A stretch of DNA of 64,000 nucleotides from SIG673 sp045638685. GTDB taxonomy: Bacteria; Bacillota; Clostridia; Oscillospirales; CAG-272. Positions 50,847-60,545 of the stretch are shown here, in pieces. The position numbers were made by a program, and so were the translations under genes. The notes beneath the pieces were generated by a model, which was given only the letters and a program-made list of their open reading frames with translations, was not told the DNA's origin and searched no databases. Each line of letters begins with the position of its first letter. Within the stretch, counting starts at the first letter, position 1. The stretch spans positions 32,807 through 96,806 of the forward strand of contig JAZUBT010000003.1 of assembly GCA_045638685.1 (NCBI GenBank), in the 5' to 3' direction.

Positions 50847-53495
50847 TTATTTGCTCTTAATAGCAGCCTGAGCAGCGGCAAGTCTTGCGATCGGTACTCT
50901 GAAGGGAGAGCAGGATACGTAGGTAAGTCCGAGGTTGTGGCAGAACTCAACAGACGTCGGGTCTCCACCGTGCTCGCCGCAGATACCGACGTGCATATCG
51001 GGACGTACGCTCTTTCCGAGCTTAATGGACATGTCCATAAGCTTACCAACACCGGTCTGGTCGAGTCTTGCGAAAGGATCGTTCTCGAAAATCTTGGTGT
51101 CGTAGTAAGCGTCAAGGAACTTACCTGCGTCATCACTGGAGAAGCCGTAGGTCATCTGGGTAAGGTCGTTAGTACCGAAGCAGAAGAACTCTGCCTCCTT
51201 AGCAATCTCGTCAGCCGTGAGACATGCTCTCGGGATTTCGATCATGGTACCAACCTCGTATTTAAGGTTAGCGCCTGCAGCTGCGATTTCCTCGTCAGCG
51301 GTCTTAACAACGATGTCCTTAACGAATTTAAGCTCCTTAATGTCGCCTACGAGAGGAATCATAATCTCGGGAACGAGGTTCCAATCCTTGTGAGCGTTCT
51401 GTACCTTTATAGCCGCGCGGATAACAGCCTTGGTCTGCATCTTTGCGATTTCGGGGTAGGTAACGGCAAGGCGGCAGCCACGGTGTCCCATCATCGGGTT
51501 GAACTCGTGGAGAGAGCTTATGATAGCCTTGATGTCCTCAACGGTCTTGCCCTGAGCGTCTGCGAGAGCCTTTATATCAGCTTCTTCGGTAGGAACGAAC
51601 TCGTGGAGCGGGGGGTCAAGGAAACGAATGGTAACAGGACAGCCCTCAAGAGCCTCGTAAAGAGCCTCAAAGTCGTTCTGCTGATAAGGAAGAATCTTAT
51701 CAAGAGCAACTTCTCTTTCTTCAACGGTGTCAGCGCAGATCATTTCACGGAATGCCGCAATTCTGTCAGCCTCGAAGAACATGTGCTCGGTACGGCAAAG
51801 TCCGATACCCTCAGCGCCAAGCTCACGAGCCTTCTTCGCGTCGCGAGGAGTGTCAGCGTTGGTTCTCACCTTAAGAACTCTGAACTTGTCAGCCCATGCC
51901 ATGATTCTTCCGAACTCACCGGCTATCTGAGCGTCAACGGTGGGGATAAGCTCACCGTAAATGTTACCGGTAGAGCCGTCTATCGAGATAACGTCGCCCT
52001 CGTGGAAGGTCTTGCCTGCGAGAGTGAATACCTTGTTATCCTCGTCCATGTTGATGTCGCCGCATCCGGAAACACAGCAGGTTCCCATTCCACGTGCAAC
52101 AACAGCTGCGTGAGAGGTCATACCGCCGCGAACGGTAAGGATACCCTGAGCGGCCTTCATTCCGGTAATGTCCTCGGGAGAGGTTTCAAGTCTTACGAGA
52201 ACAACCTTCTTGCCTGCTTCTTTCCATGCAACAGCGTCCTCTGCGGTAAATACAACCTGTCCGCAAGCAGCTCCGGGGGATGCGCCGAGACCTCTTCCGA
52301 GGGGCTTCGCGGCCTTAAGAGCCTTTGCGTCAAACTGCGGATGGAGAAGGGTGTCGAGGTTACGGGGGTCAATCATAAGAACCGCTTCTTCCTCGGTCTT
52401 CGTGCCCTCGTCAACGAGGTCGCATGCGATCTTAAGAGCAGCCTGAGCCGTTCTCTTACCGTTTCTCGTCTGGAGCATGTAGAGCTTCTGGTTCTCAACG
52501 GTGAACTCCATATCCTGCATATCGTGGTAGTGGTTCTCAAGAACTCCGCAGATTTCAACGAACTGTGCGTAAGCCTCGGGGAACTTCTCTGCCATCATTT
52601 CTATCTTCATAGGTGTACGAACACCTGCAACAACGTCCTCACCCTGTGCGTTTACAAGGAACTCACCCATGAGCTTCTTTTCGCCGGTTGCGGGATCACG
52701 GGTAAATGCAACACCGGTTCCGCAGTCGTCTCCCATGTTACCGAACGCCATAGCCTGTACGTTAACAGCGGTACCCCAAGAGTAAGGAATATCGTTGTCT
52801 CTTCTGTAAACGTTAGCACGGGGGTTGTCCCAAGAACGGAATACAGCCTTTATAGCGCCCATAAGCTGCTCTTTAGGATCAGAGGGGAAGTCAACGCCGA
52901 TCTTGGACTTGTACTCAGCCTTAAACTGATTTGCAAGCTCCTTAAGGTCGTCAGCGGTAAGCTCAACGTCAAACGTTACGCCCTTTTCTTCCTTCATCTT
53001 GTCGATAAGTACCTCAAAGTACTTCTTACCGACCTCCATAACAACGTCGGAATACATCTGTATAAATCTTCTGTAACAGTCATAAGCCCAACGAGCGTTG
53101 CCACTCTTCTTAGCCATAACCTCAACAACCTCTTCGTTAAGACCGAGGTTAAGAATGGTATCCATCATACCGGGCATAGATGCTCTTGCTCCGGAACGAA
53201 CGGAAACGAGAAGCGGATTCTCCTTATCACCGAACTTCTTGCCGGTGATTTCTTCCATCTTTACGATGTACTCGTTAATCTGAGCCATAATTTCGGCATT
53301 TATCTGTCTGCCGTCCTCGTAGTACTGGGTACATGCCTCAGTGGAAATAGTGAAGCCCTGGGGAACAGGGTTTCTGTCCGGGAATTTTTCTTTGAAAATG
53401 TTTGTCATTTCAGCAAGGTTTGCGCCCTTACCGCCGAGAAGCTCACGCATACTTGCGTTACCTTCGGTAAAGAGATAGACATATTTCTTTGCCAT
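50847..53495 (-). CDS. ppdK: Pyruvate, phosphate dikinase
   Basis: Reversible interconversion of pyruvate + ATP + Pi with PEP + AMP + PPi, central in anaerobic gut Firmicutes. The 882 residues fit: N-terminal ATP-grasp domain (FTEGNASMRELLGGKGANLAEM, VRSGARASMPGMMDTILNLG), the phospho-His swivelling domain with GGMTSHAAVVARGMGTCCVSG, and a C-terminal PEP/pyruvate TIM barrel (RTEHMFFEADR, GTNDLTQMTYGFSSDD, VGICGEHGGDP). GGAGG is the SD; a -10 TATAAT lies at 53535-53540. Confidence 0.98.
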   Translation of the reverse strand: MAKKYVYLFTEGNASMRELLGGKGANLAEMTNIFKEKFPDRNPVPQGFTISTEACTQYYEDGRQINAEIMAQINEYIVKMEEITGKKFGDKENPLLVSVRSGARASMPGMMDTILNLGLNEEVVEVMAKKSGNARWAYDCYRRFIQMYSDVVMEVGKKYFEVLIDKMKEEKGVTFDVELTADDLKELANQFKAEYKSKIGVDFPSDPKEQLMGAIKAVFRSWDNPRANVYRRDNDIPYSWGTAVNVQAMAFGNMGDDCGTGVAFTRDPATGEKKLMGEFLVNAQGEDVVAGVRTPMKIEMMAEKFPEAYAQFVEICGVLENHYHDMQDMEFTVENQKLYMLQTRNGKRTAQAALKIACDLVDEGTKTEEEAVLMIDPRNLDTLLHPQFDAKALKAAKPLGRGLGASPGAACGQVVFTAEDAVAWKEAGKKVVLVRLETSPEDITGMKAAQGILTVRGGMTSHAAVVARGMGTCCVSGCGDINMDEDNKVFTLAGKTFHEGDVISIDGSTGNIYGELIPTVDAQIAGEFGRIMAWADKFRVLKVRTNADTPRDAKKARELGAEGIGLCRTEHMFFEADRIAAFREMICADTVEEREVALDKILPYQQNDFEALYEALEGCPVTIRFLDPPLHEFVPTEEADIKALADAQGKTVEDIKAIISSLHEFNPMMGHRGCRLAVTYPEIAKMQTKAVIRAAIKVQNAHKDWNLVPEIMIPLVGDIKELKFVKDIVVKTADEEIAAAGANLKYEVGTMIEIPRACLTADEIAKEAEFFCFGTNDLTQMTYGFSSDDAGKFLDAYYDTKIFENDPFARLDQTGVGKLMDMSIKLGKSVRPDMHVGICGEHGGDPTSVEFCHNLGLTYVSCSPFRVPIARLAAAQAAIKSK

Positions 53496-53686
53496 TTTGT
53501 TTTCCTCCGATAATTTTATTTTTTATCATCTTGTATTATAACACATATATAAGAAAATTTCCACATTTTTTGAAAATATTTACATTTTATTAAATATATT
53601 CCGTTTGCGTCATTTTCTTACAATGTTAGTTATTTTGTTTTTTGCAAAGCGGCGCTTTATAATTTCCGCTAAGCTAACCCTACGGA

Positions 53687-55771
53687 TTATTTTTTCAGCT
53701 CAATACCGAACTTGTCAGCAAGTGCCTTCTTAAAGGTTTCCTCAACCGCCTCAATTTCTTCTGCGGAAAGTGTGCGGTTTTTCGCGTTATATTCTACGTT
53801 AATAAGAACAGCGGAGCTGCCTTTTTCAACACCCGTACCGAAGTAAACGTCGATAGGATTTGCGCTTATAACAAGCGGACTTGCGTCGGTTATAAGTCTT
53901 ACATAATCGGTAAAGTGTATTCCGTTTTTAACTATAAAGTTATATTCTCTTACGACACTCGGGAAGCTGGTCTCATAGGAAATACTCTTTTTAGTTTCGG
54001 TAAGAGCCTCGTAGCAGAACTCAAAGTAGAATACCTCATCCTTAGCGAGCTTACCGTTTTCAAACGCCATAAGCACCTTCTTCGATATTTTACCTACAAT
54101 ACCTATGTGCTTTCCGCCCGCGAGTATCTCCGCGCCGACACCGGGCTCGAACATACCGAGGCTGTCGTTGTTTTTAATTTCAATCGGAATATTGTATTCC
54201 TCAAAAATGGAGCGTACCGCTGCTACCGCATCATATACCGAGTACTTTATCTCCTTAGACGCGCCAAAGCCCTTACGGTACTTAACACCCGTGAGAAGCG
54301 CTCCAAACATATTCTTTTCGGTGTAATCCTCGTAGCTATCCGCGTGCCCCGGGTAACGTTTAAACGTCTTTCCAAGCTCGAAAATCTTTATGTCGCTTTT
54401 TCCGAGAGCGAGGTTACTTACCGCAGTTTGTATAAGGTTATACGCCATAGTAGGACGCATAAGCTCAAAGTAGTTCGAAAGCGGGTTGAGTATCTTAATA
54501 TCACCGAAATAGGGTGAGCTTTCATTTATATTTAAAACGGTCATCGCGTCCGAAGGAATGAACCCGTAAGTGAGGATTTCGAAAAATCCGCTACCCGTCA
54601 TAATGTTACGGAGAATATTTGCGTTCTTGTTTACAGGGTTTTCCTTATACGGAGCGTAAAGCTTTACGGGCTGAGGCTCAATGTTGTGGTAGCCGTATAT
54701 ACGCCCTACCTCCTCAATAAGGTCAACATCAAGCTCAATGTCAAGTCTGAACGAGGGAACGGTAACCTCCATAGTGGTACCGTCAAGCATCTTAACACCG
54801 AAATAGCAACGGCGGAGCATATCCGCAATCTCATCGGGGAAAAGCTTTGTTCCGAGAATGGAGTTTGTTCTCTCGGTGGTAAGCTTAAGCACGTTCGGAG
54901 TGTAATCGGCATCCTTGTACATAAACGCCTTGGTGTTAACACTTCCTCCGCAAACGTCGGTTATCATCTTAGTGAGGATTCTTGCTCCGATACAGCTCAT
55001 TTCCGCATCCACGCCCCTCTCGTAACGGTAGGAGGCCATTGTAGAAACGTGAGTTTTCTTAGAGGTTGTGCGAATGATTACATGGTCAAAGTTTGCCGAC
55101 TCAATAATGATGTTTTTAGTATCCGCGGTTATCTCTGCGTTCGGGCTTCCTATCATACCCGCCGCGCAAATCGGTTTTTCGTCGTCAGAAATTATCAGCG
55201 CGCCCTTCGGGAACTCGGTTTCGCTTCCGTTAAGCGTCATGAATTTCATAGGCTCTTCGATATTGGAAACGGTTATCGCGCCGCTTAGCTTATCGGTATC
55301 GAAAACGTGGCTCGGCTGACCTATAAGAAGCAATACGTAGTTACTTATATCGACTACGGGATTGATATGCGGAACACCGAGCTTAGTGAGAACGTCAAGG
55401 ATATAATCCGGTGTTTTAACCGTATTGTCTATTCCGGTAATCTCGACGCCACAGTATCTGTGAACGTCGGGAGAATTAATCTTGATCTCGTGAGAAAGCT
55501 TGTTGCTTTTATCGAAGGAAAGAGCGACTTTTTCGTCAAAAACCTTCGGTGCGGGTAATTTCTTCGAGATGTAAACCTCACGAAGAACTCCTGCAACTGA
55601 AAGCATATCGGGGCGGTTTGCTTTAACCTCTATTTCGATAAGAGTATCGTCATCTACCTTTTCAAGAGAAGCTATTTCAAAGCCCTGCTCACTGAGCCAC
55701 CTAAGAAGCTCGTCGTAGGAAATTTCGGTATCGCTTACCGTCTTTAACCAATTAAAAGGAAATTTAAACAT
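53687..55771 (-). CDS. pheT: Phenylalanyl-tRNA synthetase beta subunit, short form without the OB (B2) insert
   Basis: 694 residues against a usual 790-805. After the B1 start (FNWLKTVSDTEISYDELLRWLSEQGFEIASLEKV) the sequence passes directly to DTLIEIEVKANRPDMLSVAG, the second half of B1; the EMAPII-like tRNA-binding OB domain normally in between is absent. B3/B4 (RYCGVEITGI, VVDISNYVLLLIGQPSHVFD), B5 (around GTKLFPDEIADML) and the C-terminal FDX-ACB domain (YETSFPSVVREYNFIV) are present. It lies 17 bases after pheS. Confidence 0.95.
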   Translation of the reverse strand: MFKFPFNWLKTVSDTEISYDELLRWLSEQGFEIASLEKVDDDTLIEIEVKANRPDMLSVAGVLREVYISKKLPAPKVFDEKVALSFDKSNKLSHEIKINSPDVHRYCGVEITGIDNTVKTPDYILDVLTKLGVPHINPVVDISNYVLLLIGQPSHVFDTDKLSGAITVSNIEEPMKFMTLNGSETEFPKGALIISDDEKPICAAGMIGSPNAEITADTKNIIIESANFDHVIIRTTSKKTHVSTMASYRYERGVDAEMSCIGARILTKMITDVCGGSVNTKAFMYKDADYTPNVLKLTTERTNSILGTKLFPDEIADMLRRCYFGVKMLDGTTMEVTVPSFRLDIELDVDLIEEVGRIYGYHNIEPQPVKLYAPYKENPVNKNANILRNIMTGSGFFEILTYGFIPSDAMTVLNINESSPYFGDIKILNPLSNYFELMRPTMAYNLIQTAVSNLALGKSDIKIFELGKTFKRYPGHADSYEDYTEKNMFGALLTGVKYRKGFGASKEIKYSVYDAVAAVRSIFEEYNIPIEIKNNDSLGMFEPGVGAEILAGGKHIGIVGKISKKVLMAFENGKLAKDEVFYFEFCYEALTETKKSISYETSFPSVVREYNFIVKNGIHFTDYVRLITDASPLVISANPIDVYFGTGVEKGSSAVLINVEYNAKNRTLSAEEIEAVEETFKKALADKFGIELKK

Positions 55772-55788
55772 TTCACGCTACCTCCACA

Positions 55789-56787
55789 TTAAAGCTGTTC
55801 CCAAAGGGAAAGCTCATTCTCGAACAGCTTACGCATTTCCGCAATCTTAAAGTAAAGCATAGGAAGTCTGTTAAGTCCCCAGCCGAACGCAAATCCGACG
55901 GTTTCTCTGGAATAACCGACCGCCTCAAATACGTTGGGGTGTACCATTCCCGCGCCGGCAACTCTCATCCAGCCCGTTCCCTTACAGGTACGGCAGCCCT
56001 TACCGCCACACATAATACAGCTCATATCAACCGCAGCCGACGGCTCTGTGTAAGGATAGTAGCAGGGCGAAAATCTTACCTTAAGCGTTTCTCCGAAAAT
56101 ACGCTTAACGCTTTCGGTCATAGCCCACTTAAGATTTGCAAGGTTAATCCCATCTCCGACAACAAGTCCTTCTATTTGATAAAAGCACGGGGTATGCTGA
56201 GGATCTATCTCATCAACACGGTAAACGACACCGGGAGAGATTATCATAAACGGAGGCTTGTTCTCAAGCATATATCTTATCTGAACGCAGGAGGTATGCG
56301 AGCGAAGCAGAACGTTCGGGTATTCAAGGTAGAAGGTATCCTGCATATCGCGCGCAGGGTGATAATAGGGCATGTTAAGCATTTCGTAGTTATGCTTATC
56401 ATTCTCAATTTCCGGACCGTAGGCAATAGAAAAGCCCATTTCCTTATACACGTCCTCCATCATTTTACCGACTCTGATAAGAGGGTGAATTTTTCCTCTT
56501 ACAAATTCACGGCTGGCAATGCTGAGGTCAATTTCCGCAGTTACCGCTGAAGCGTTTGCAAGCTTTTCCTTAAGCGCCTTCAGCTTTGCCTCGAAATCAT
56601 TTTTCAGACCGTTTATGAGCTGACCTGCCTCTTTCTTTTCGTCCGGAGTCATATTCTTCATCTCTCCGAACAGCTCCTTAACGGACTTCTTGAAGGAGGA
56701 TTCGATAATCTGTAAGCCTTCTGCCGCTGTAACGGTAGCAAGCTTTCCGTCAAGCTCCCCCTGAATCCTTGAAATGTGGTTTCTCAT
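55789..56787 (-). CDS. pheS: Phenylalanyl-tRNA synthetase alpha subunit
   Basis: Catalytic class II subunit, forming an alpha2beta2 enzyme with PheT. The 332 residues have an N-terminal coiled coil (about 1-90), motif 2 (LRSHTSCVQIRYM, GVVYRVDEIDPQHTPCFYQIEG), a CxxC-type insert CIMCGGKGCRTCKG that probably binds zinc, and motif 3 VGFAFGWGLNRLPML. AAAGGA is the SD. Expression is under a Phe T-box. Confidence 0.97.
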   Translation of the reverse strand: MRNHISRIQGELDGKLATVTAAEGLQIIESSFKKSVKELFGEMKNMTPDEKKEAGQLINGLKNDFEAKLKALKEKLANASAVTAEIDLSIASREFVRGKIHPLIRVGKMMEDVYKEMGFSIAYGPEIENDKHNYEMLNMPYYHPARDMQDTFYLEYPNVLLRSHTSCVQIRYMLENKPPFMIISPGVVYRVDEIDPQHTPCFYQIEGLVVGDGINLANLKWAMTESVKRIFGETLKVRFSPCYYPYTEPSAAVDMSCIMCGGKGCRTCKGTGWMRVAGAGMVHPNVFEAVGYSRETVGFAFGWGLNRLPMLYFKIAEMRKLFENELSLWEQL

Positions 56788-56837
56788 TATGAAATTCCTT
56801 TCCTGCCTCTCGGCTTAATATAATTAACTGTAAAATA

Positions 56838-57110
56838 AACAAAAAAATAACCCCTGCCAAAGAAAGGGACGGTGTAACCCGCGGTACCACCCTATTTCAA
56901 AGACAGAGAGTCTTGCACTTTTTCTCCTTAACGCGGCAGACACGTCCGTTTTAACTCGCCATAACGATTTTCAACGGAAACTCCGGCGCTGAAATTTGTC
57001 TTATGCAGCTTCGGAAAGGTCTCAGCCTACGCCTTTCCGTCTCTGAAATAGCTGTTTTATCCTCAGACTACTTATACGCCTTCAACGTTAAATTTGTTTT
57101 TTCGTTAGGT
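56838..57110 (-). promoter_or_regulatory. T-box leader, specifier UUC (Phe), upstream of pheST
   Basis: The minus-strand RNA has a stem I base GGCG/CGCC with an AGUA strand, and the specifier loop reads AAA-U-UUC-A, giving UUC. The antiterminator motif is AGGGUGGUACCGCGGGUU (about 56873-56893). The terminator is CCCU...AGGG followed by U7. This is the expected regulation of PheRS genes in Firmicutes and supports the reading of the similar paaK leader. Confidence 0.92.
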
Positions 57111-57114
57111 ATTT

Positions 57115-57143
57115 ATTATATCACATTCCGCCCGTTTTGTCAA
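57115..57143 (-). promoter_or_regulatory. Promoter of the pheST T-box operon
   Basis: Minus strand TTGACA, a 17-base spacer ending TGA, TATAAT. Confidence 0.88.
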
Positions 57144-57259
57144 TACCTTTACGAAAAATCCCCCCTCCAAAATCCATATATTTATTGTTTCGCGCGCATT
57201 AAATAAAATTGTATATAATGCACAATACAAAAAACGGATTTTTAAGCACTTTACCCCTT

Positions 57260-57288
57260 TACTTTTTGCCGCTTTTATGATAAAATAA
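57260..57288 (+). promoter_or_regulatory. Probable promoter of the 57329 lipoprotein gene
   Basis: TTTACT, a 17-base spacer ending TGA, TAAAAT; the SD GGGGGA lies just before the ATG. Confidence 0.65.
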
Positions 57289-57328
57289 TGTTAAATAATA
57301 TAAACGTATAAATTTTCAAGGGGGACTT

Positions 57329-60316
57329 ATGAAAAAATACCTTTCGCTCGTTTTAGTTGCATTGGCGATAATCACCGCTTGCATCTGTCTCGTCTCGTGC
57401 AAGAGTGAGGAAACTCCTATGGAGGTTTTTTTAGAGGAGATTGATAAAATAACCTTTAAGGATAAGACCGTGAGCTATAACGGTAAGCCGAAGAATATCA
57501 CGGTTACCACGCGCCTTCGCTACAACAGACTTCCTTCGGGAATAAAGGTAAGGTATGAGGGCAACGGCAACATAGACGTCGGTGAATACGAGGTAAAAGC
57601 CATATTCAGTAAAGACGGCGTCGAGATTCCCGAGGCCACCAAAACCGCAAAGCTTACCATAAAGAAAGCGAATTACGACGCGAACGACGATTTTATGAAG
57701 TGTCTTGAGACCTTCAAGGACTCGACCGTATCTTACAACGGTCAAGTGCAGACCTTGAAGGTAGATGAAAGAAGCCTTCCGGACGGAGTCTCGGTTACAT
57801 ACGATTTTCCGGACGGAGAACCGAAGGCTGCCGGCACGTACAAGATAATCGCGAAGTTTACTCACACTAACGATAAGAACTACGAGCTTATTTCGAACAA
57901 AGAAGCAACGCTTACCATCGAAAAAAAGCTTTTCGACTCCTCCAGTTTCTCTTTCAACCGCACGTTCACCATATTCGACGGCACGAAAAAGAGTGTTAAG
58001 ATTACCGGAGAGCTTCCCGAAGGTCTTACTGTAAAGTATGAGGGTAACGACGTTATCAGCATAGGAACGCACACCGTTCGCGCTATATTCTATACAGAGG
58101 ATCCCAACTATCAGGCCCCCGAGGCGATGGAAACAACTCTCACCATACTTAACGAGAACTATTCCTCAACCGAAGACCTTGCTTTCACGGATAATGCTGA
58201 CGGAAGCGGTTACGTAATATCCGGATTTAAAACCGGATTCGACGGAAGCGCTAAATACTTAATTATTCCCGACACATATAACGGTAAGCCGGTTACAGGA
58301 ATAGCCGAAAGAGCATTTAACACAAATAAGAACACGTACAAATTCACCTACGTGTACATTCCCGATACAGTTACCACCATTGGAACTATGGCGTTCAGAA
58401 ACTGTAATAAGCTCGAAGAAATTTACTTAAGCGAAAGCATTACAGTAATCGACGGACGCGCATTTGAAGGCTGCGAAGCTCTCAAAGCAATCGTTATTCC
58501 CGAGAACGTAACCGAAATACCCACCCGTTGCTTTGACGGATGCACTAATCTTGCAAGTGTTAAGCTTGGCTCTAAGGTTACGAGCATTGGCGCATCAGCA
58601 TTTAAAAACTGCGCAAAATTAGATAAAATATATATTCCCGCATCGGTAGAAACTATTACTGCGGCAAGAGCGACTAACTCCCCCTTCCTCGGAACCGCGG
58701 CTACCCTTATGATAGTTCTTGAAAACGACCTGTTGACAACCGACTTCTCTCAGTACTGGTCAGTTATATCCACAAGCCCCGCAGATACCCACGCATTCGT
58801 GCTGTACGGTCAGACCTATGACGACTTTGTCGCAAAGTATGAGGAGCTCAGAAATGCAGACAAAACCAGCGCTCTCTTAAGCACAATCGTTCTCGGCTCT
58901 ACTCCGCTTGCGGGCTTTGACAGCAACACCTTTATCTACACTACTTTTGCAAATATACACTACGGCTATCCTACCGTAAGCGCCAAGGCGGTATCCCCCG
59001 CTGCTTTAATCACTATTGAGCAGGCAACCGTAGCAAACGGCGGCAAAGCAACCATTACCGTAACAAGCGCAGACGGAACCGTTAAAACCTACACCATAAA
59101 CTTCAAAACTATCGGTAATTTCTCGGTTTCCGCCGAAATAGTAAACAAAAACGGAGCTGACGGCATTGTAACCTACGTTATCGACGACGGCTTTCATCCT
59201 ACAGCAGAATATGCTAAATCATTGCTCCAAAACCCGGAGTACAGCTACCTTAACCTTTCCTTTGCTATTCAAACCGATAAGTTTGCAACGTTAAGCGAGC
59301 AAACCGATTCCGACGGAAAGAAGTCCTACGTAATGAATAACGGCGAGTACGTTTATACCACGAACCAGACCGAGGTAAACTTTTGGAACGGTATTTTTAA
59401 CGGCATTGAAGGACGCGCGGAGATTATGGTTCACTCTCACACCCACACAAAATGGGGTATGAATGACGACGGCGGTGAATATAAGTACGTTGACAACAAC
59501 GGCAGTGTCGGTACGCGAACCACTCCTAAGGGAAGCACCAGCAAGGAGATTTACGCTGCAAAGCAGATAATCAGCCAGTTGTTCCCCAAAATGAAAAACT
59601 TTGGATTTATAGAGCCCGGTATCGGTGTTAAAACCACCGATGAGGTTGTAAACGGCGAGCTCATCCCCACCTATCACACCTATTTCATGCAGAAGCTTGA
59701 AGAGGCCATCAATAATAACGTATATCTCGGCAGCCGCGGAACCTTCCAGGTTGGCGTTGACTACGCAAGCCGTATAGTAACAAAGGACACCATCAACGAT
59801 ATGTCCGTACGCATGAACCTGCCCGGACTTATGGTTAAGAAATCCGACACTGTTAAGCAGTGGACAGACTACATCGACTTAGCCGTAGATATGGGCGGTT
59901 GGGCAATGTTCTGTATCCACGCCATAGAGGTTCCCGGAACAAGTCAGGGCAACTGGGTAATTCCCCAAAACATGGCCGAGGAGCTCTTTGCTTACACCGC
60001 TGACAAAAACATCTGGGTTGCAACCTTCTCCGATGCTATAACCTACCTTATCGAGATGGCAACCGCAAATGTTGAGGCAACGTACGACGAAGAAGAAAAC
60101 AAAATTTCCGTTACCGTAACCGACGGCGAGGACGATAACGAAATATTCAACGCTCCTCTTACCGTCAAGGTAACCGTTCCCGCTATGTGGGAAGGCGTAA
60201 AGTGCGGAAATGAGACTCTTACCATTCACCAAAACTCCGACGGTTCCAAATTCGTATATGTAGATGTCGCACCGGACACCGGCACTATATACCTCGAATA
60301 CACAGTATCAGAATAA
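57329..60316 (+). CDS. Large modular lipoprotein with MBG-like, LRR and polysaccharide deacetylase-like domains
   Basis: 995 residues. A lipoprotein signal peptide ends at LVSC (Cys24). Three MBG-like repeats follow (about 35-275, each with a SYNG-type start and a LTI end), then BspA-type leucine-rich repeats (about 310-455; AFRNCNKLEEIYL, CFDGCTNLASVKL), a cadherin-like beta sandwich (about 515-595), and a NodB-like domain with VTYVIDDGFHPTAEYA and MVHSHTHTKWG (about 605-900). It is probably anchored outside the membrane. The sugar substrate is unknown. Confidence 0.85.
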   Translation: MKKYLSLVLVALAIITACICLVSCKSEETPMEVFLEEIDKITFKDKTVSYNGKPKNITVTTRLRYNRLPSGIKVRYEGNGNIDVGEYEVKAIFSKDGVEIPEATKTAKLTIKKANYDANDDFMKCLETFKDSTVSYNGQVQTLKVDERSLPDGVSVTYDFPDGEPKAAGTYKIIAKFTHTNDKNYELISNKEATLTIEKKLFDSSSFSFNRTFTIFDGTKKSVKITGELPEGLTVKYEGNDVISIGTHTVRAIFYTEDPNYQAPEAMETTLTILNENYSSTEDLAFTDNADGSGYVISGFKTGFDGSAKYLIIPDTYNGKPVTGIAERAFNTNKNTYKFTYVYIPDTVTTIGTMAFRNCNKLEEIYLSESITVIDGRAFEGCEALKAIVIPENVTEIPTRCFDGCTNLASVKLGSKVTSIGASAFKNCAKLDKIYIPASVETITAARATNSPFLGTAATLMIVLENDLLTTDFSQYWSVISTSPADTHAFVLYGQTYDDFVAKYEELRNADKTSALLSTIVLGSTPLAGFDSNTFIYTTFANIHYGYPTVSAKAVSPAALITIEQATVANGGKATITVTSADGTVKTYTINFKTIGNFSVSAEIVNKNGADGIVTYVIDDGFHPTAEYAKSLLQNPEYSYLNLSFAIQTDKFATLSEQTDSDGKKSYVMNNGEYVYTTNQTEVNFWNGIFNGIEGRAEIMVHSHTHTKWGMNDDGGEYKYVDNNGSVGTRTTPKGSTSKEIYAAKQIISQLFPKMKNFGFIEPGIGVKTTDEVVNGELIPTYHTYFMQKLEEAINNNVYLGSRGTFQVGVDYASRIVTKDTINDMSVRMNLPGLMVKKSDTVKQWTDYIDLAVDMGGWAMFCIHAIEVPGTSQGNWVIPQNMAEELFAYTADKNIWVATFSDAITYLIEMATANVEATYDEEENKISVTVTDGEDDNEIFNAPLTVKVTVPAMWEGVKCGNETLTIHQNSDGSKFVYVDVAPDTGTIYLEYTVSE

Positions 60317-60336
60317 TTATAGCCGAATAAAAAACT

Positions 60337-60366
60337 TAAGGCGCATTCCTCCGGATGCGCCTTAGT
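60337..60366 (+). terminator. Terminator of the lipoprotein gene
   Basis: TAAGGCGCAT pairs with ATGCGCCTTA around an 8-base loop; the downstream T tract is weak. Confidence 0.6.
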
Positions 60367-60504
60367 TTATCAAGATTAATGCAGAATACAAGGACTGCAT
60401 TAAAGCTTAACCGAATATTATAACATAAATTTCACGCGCGATTTTCCTTAAAAGATTAAGCTTTTATTTTGCAGAGTAAAACACAGTAGTTTCATTTAAT
60501 ATTT

Positions 60505-60545
60505 TATATTGCTTTTCGTAAGCGGAAAGCGGAATGGAGATAAAA
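60505..60545 (+). promoter_or_regulatory. Hairpin-SD leader of the protease gene
   Basis: GCTTTTCG pairs with CGGAAAGC (one G-U), then GGAATGGAGA and the ATG at 60546. Upstream, TTTTGCAGAGTAAAACACAG resembles the first part of the 47628 element. Confidence 0.55.

Noticed and set aside
50937..53513. 858-codon open frame on the plus strand opposite ppdK
   Set aside because: It mirrors ppdK codon by codon, has no recognisable domains and a Cys/Ser/Val-rich composition typical of antisense frames of a conserved gene.
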